Assembly (NCBI GenBank): GCA_020881085.1
Contig: JAJIYR010000100.1
Coordinates: 1 to 7,588 of the forward strand
Length of the DNA: 7,588 bases
Source: Rickettsia endosymbiont of Bryobia graminum
GTDB lineage: Bacteria > Pseudomonadota > Alphaproteobacteria > Rickettsiales > Rickettsiaceae
Direction: 5' to 3'
Translations under genes and position numbers: made by a program
Shown here: in pieces, positions 5,732 through 7,588 of the stretch
Layout of the letters: each line of letters begins with the position of its first letter
Position numbering within the stretch: position 1 is the first letter of the stretch
The notes under the pieces: generated by a model
Databases searched by the model: none
Told to the model about the DNA's origin: nothing
Seen by the model: only the letters and a program-made list of their open reading frames with translations

Positions 5732-7123
5732 TCAATAAATATTTTTTCTCAGTAACCCTACAGTTTTAAGACGTTCTCTGACTTTCCTGAATATTAATTC
5801 AGGTAAAATATTTACAGTAGAAATATCAATATATTTATTATCTTTTATTGTCAAAGAAAAAGAGGGGATACGAAATTCCGGTCCATCCAGATCTCTAGCG
5901 ATTCTGACTAAATTCCCTATAATATGACTGTTATAATAATCATATTTGCTAATCATTCTTTTTGCTAATCTATTAATATATGTATCGCTTTTTGCTGTAT
6001 AGGTTAGGGTAAGAGCAACGCTAAGCATTAATCTTTGACGATGACTAAAAGGAATATCTGAAGCTAGAATAAACTCCACAATAAAGCTAGAACGGAGGGT
6101 TTTATCAATATTTTTATTATATTGAGCAAGCATCACTATTAAGGCTATTATACTGATGGTAATAGAGTCAGGATTAATTAATATAGGTCTTATTAATTCA
6201 ATATAATCATCTATCCTACAAATATTTTCATCAAAATTCACTAATGTTTTTACTCTTTCATAAATAATATCTTTTTTTTGCTCTTCTAAAGGAAGATAAT
6301 TAAATCTAACTCCTTCTTTTAGGCCATAATTTGAAATCACTATATTTTTTGGAGTAAAGACATTGAGCATTGCTTTTGCAACAATAATAGCGTTAGGGTG
6401 AATTTTAGGTTCATAATCTCCCCTTATTTGATTACTATGAGATAATTTTTCTAAATATAATTTAAATTCTTCATAGCTTATTTCCAAATTATGTAAATTT
6501 TTTAAAGGGTAACGGATGAGTTCCATATAAGAACGCCCCATTAATCTAAGGGCACCTCCTATTAAATATAAATTTGGGCAATCTAATTCACCGAATTCTT
6601 TCTTAATAATTTGCCTAATCAGATTAACATCATTTAGGTGATTTTTAGATATTAAACTAGTACCAAGGGGTAGAGATTTTAATATTCCAACTTGTTGGCT
6701 TTCAATTCTAGCAAGTTCCAAGCTACCACCTCCAAGGTCAGCTACCACTCCTACAGCATTATTAATGCCAGAAATTAGTCCAATTGCTGTAAGATACGCT
6801 TCTCTATTGCCCGAGATAATATCAACATTAATATTGAACTTCTCTTTTATAATTTTTGTAAATTCCTCAGCTTTTGGGTGGCCTCTAAGAGCGGCAGTAG
6901 CAACACATCTAACTTCTGTGACTGATAGCCTATTAAAGATATGTATCAAATATTGGATAGAAATATATAATTGATGTCTTACATTTAAGTTATTTAAACT
7001 TAATAGATTAACGATATCGCTTTTAAACTTATCATTAAAAATTTCTGGTGCTCCAAGTTTATCACATTCATAAACTACAGCTCGCACCGCATTATAGCCA
7101 ATATCAATAATGGCTGAGCGCAT
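5732..7123 (-). CDS. ppx: Ppx/GppA-family phosphatase (exopolyphosphatase / pppGpp phosphohydrolase), 463 aa
   Basis: ASKHA-fold enzyme that removes terminal phosphate from polyphosphate or pppGpp, cytoplasmic. ATG at 7123, TGA at 5732-5734; no clear Shine-Dalgarno. Visible motifs: phosphate-binding loop IDIGYNAVR (6-14, usually IDIGSNSVR), VATAALRGHP (74-83), ISGNREA (103-109, usually SGxEEA, so one of the paired glutamates is R), ADLGGGSLEL (128-137), IGGALRLMGR (188-197) and YGLKEGV (266-272). The C-terminal helical domain (about 280-463) matches the alphaproteobacterial type in HRQRLMLSVAL-like sequence, but the HD/DIGWRAHP-like segment seen in relatives is replaced by AQYNKNIDKTLR. Full length for the alphaproteobacterial family. 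Which substrate it uses cannot be told from motifs, so the symbol is provisional. Upstream lie only gene stumps and an IS, so its original promoter may be lost. Confidence 0.88.
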   Translation of the reverse strand: MRSAIIDIGYNAVRAVVYECDKLGAPEIFNDKFKSDIVNLLSLNNLNVRHQLYISIQYLIHIFNRLSVTEVRCVATAALRGHPKAEEFTKIIKEKFNINVDIISGNREAYLTAIGLISGINNAVGVVADLGGGSLELARIESQQVGILKSLPLGTSLISKNHLNDVNLIRQIIKKEFGELDCPNLYLIGGALRLMGRSYMELIRYPLKNLHNLEISYEEFKLYLEKLSHSNQIRGDYEPKIHPNAIIVAKAMLNVFTPKNIVISNYGLKEGVRFNYLPLEEQKKDIIYERVKTLVNFDENICRIDDYIELIRPILINPDSITISIIALIVMLAQYNKNIDKTLRSSFIVEFILASDIPFSHRQRLMLSVALTLTYTAKSDTYINRLAKRMISKYDYYNSHIIGNLVRIARDLDGPEFRIPSFSLTIKDNKYIDISTVNILPELIFRKVRERLKTVGLLRKNIY

Positions 7124-7131
7124 AATCTGTT

Positions 7132-7237
7132 TTACTTTGTTAATTGGTTCTTATTGTAAACGAGATTAATAGCATTGGCAATAGAGTCATCAATATTTGT
7201 AGTGTATAGCTAATAGTTGAAGAAATTCATTATTCAT
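7132..7237 (-). pseudogene. Tiny broken reading frame before ppx
   Basis: A strong AAGGAGG (7240-7246) precedes two ATGs. From ATG 7237 the frame reads MNNEFLQLLAIHYKY and stops at 7190. From ATG 7229 it reads MNFFNY, then TAG, and the same frame continues with protein-like sequence TNIDDSIANAINLVYNKNQL to TAA at 7132-7134, 8 bases before ppx. It is either a 32-35 residue protein spoiled by one nonsense or frameshift mutation, or a leader fragment. Function unknown. The start overlaps the stop of the upstream stump (7230), as in a tight operon. Confidence 0.4.
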
Positions 7238-7460
7238 AACCCTCCTTACTATAATCTATATTATTAGATGCAATAAGGCCAATATTATAGCTATCCCAAG
7301 AAGCCATTAATTTTATTATTTCTATTTCTTTGGTAGAGGCCACATTAACCTGTGGTAGTGCCATAATCCATAAGGCAATATCTGATATTTTTTGTTCTGA
7401 TAAATCATCGTTAAACTTACCATTACCTATAGAAATAGGATCTTTATAAAAATAAAAGTA
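7230..7460 (-). pseudogene. 3' stump of an unrecognised gene cut off by IS200
   Basis: An open frame enters directly from the IS right-end hairpin and reads YKDPISIGNGKFNDDLSEQ, then ISDIALWIMALPQVNVAS, ending at TAA 7230-7232. It is about 75 residues with ordinary coding composition and no start codon of its own at the IS junction, so it is the C-terminal part of a longer protein truncated by the element to its right. No domain is recognised. Its last codons contain the Shine-Dalgarno of the tiny frame that follows, so the original gene was probably in one operon with ppx. Confidence 0.6.
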
Positions 7461-7462
7461 AT

Positions 7463-7482
7463 CCCCGCCGCAAGCAGCGGGG
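7463..7482 (-). mobile_element. IS200-type right-end hairpin
   Basis: CCCCGC (7463-7468) pairs with GCGGGG (7477-7482) around CGCAAGCA. It lies 4 bases after the stop of the TnpA C-terminus, as expected for the right end of an IS200 element. Its core matches the left-end hairpin at 491-507 at all but one position. Confidence 0.8.
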
Positions 7483-7486
7483 TATT

Positions 7487-7588
7487 TTAGAAGAAAGCTA
7501 GCTGATGATCCTCATGCAGTTTCTTATATTCCATGCCTTGGTTTTTTACGTATTTTCCTATCATATTCTCATTTCCATGCTTACCTAC
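7487..7588 (-). CDS. tnpA: IS200-family transposase TnpA, C-terminal end (rest outside window)
   Basis: The minus strand is open from the window edge and reads VGKHGNENMIGKYVKNQG, then KKLHEDHQLAFF and TAA (7487-7489). This is the end of an IS200-type TnpA: KYVKNQ holds the probable catalytic tyrosine (residue 13 of the visible part) with the usual trailing glutamine, and KLHEDHQL is a familiar C-terminal tail. About 105 N-terminal residues including the HUH motif lie beyond the window, so integrity cannot be judged. It differs from the + strand TnpA at 1-336 and probably belongs with the N-terminal fragment at 338-478. Confidence 0.88.
   Translation of the reverse strand, partial: VGKHGNENMIGKYVKNQGMEYKKLHEDHQLAFF

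Noticed and set aside
6765..6974. 69-codon plus-strand frame
   Set aside because: Antisense to the ppx motif region.
1..7588. CRISPR arrays, toxin-antitoxin pairs, phage or defence genes
   Set aside because: No regularly spaced repeats and no recognisable proteins of these kinds on either strand.

Overview
AT-rich chromosomal window from an alphaproteobacterium, most likely an obligate intracellular member of the Rickettsiaceae (Rickettsia, Orientia or a related endosymbiont). The grounds are the SecD sequence, which I recognise as very close to Rickettsia SecD, an alphaproteobacterial-type Ppx/GppA, strong AT bias, many decayed genes, a Rickettsia-like dispersed palindrome and IS200-type debris at both ends. 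The genus cannot be fixed from sequence alone.

Layout. 1-510 is a junction of two degraded IS200/IS605 elements facing each other: the C-terminal part of a TnpA on + (1-336), a GC-rich structured palindrome (272-336), and the N-terminal part of a different TnpA on - (338-478) with its left-end hairpin (491-507). This element end abuts the 3' portion of a dacB/PBP4-type gene (about 516-1291, +), which has lost its N-terminus and catalytic serine. 1292-1618 is AT-rich and non-coding, with one 12-bp inverted repeat. Everything from 1619 to 7489 is then on the minus strand. Reading in transcription order from the right, there is: the C-terminus of an IS200 TnpA (7588-7487) and its right-end hairpin (7463-7482); the 3' stump of an unrecognised gene (7460-7230); a tiny broken reading frame (7237-7132); a complete ppx/gppA homologue (7123-5732); a spacer carrying a dispersed palindrome (about 5609-5679); yajC (5536-5150); secD (5136-3583); a gene of unknown function broken by two frameshifts (3510-2014); a promoter (1999-1972); a 67-residue conserved-looking protein (1918-1715); and tRNA-Ala(UGC) (1693-1619).

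How it fits together. yajC-secD is the classic Sec accessory pair (secF is not here). ppx has lost the upstream part of its transcription unit to an IS insertion and is preceded only by gene stumps. The small protein and tRNA-Ala probably form one transcript from their own sigma-70-like promoter. The block 510-7460 is bounded by a left end and a right end of what looks like the same IS200-type element, in the same orientation, and each boundary truncates a gene.

I see no CRISPR array, phage module, toxin-antitoxin pair or defence system. The interesting content is genome decay and IS-driven remodelling, plus two unexplained structured repeats. I do not find a new biological system I could defend.
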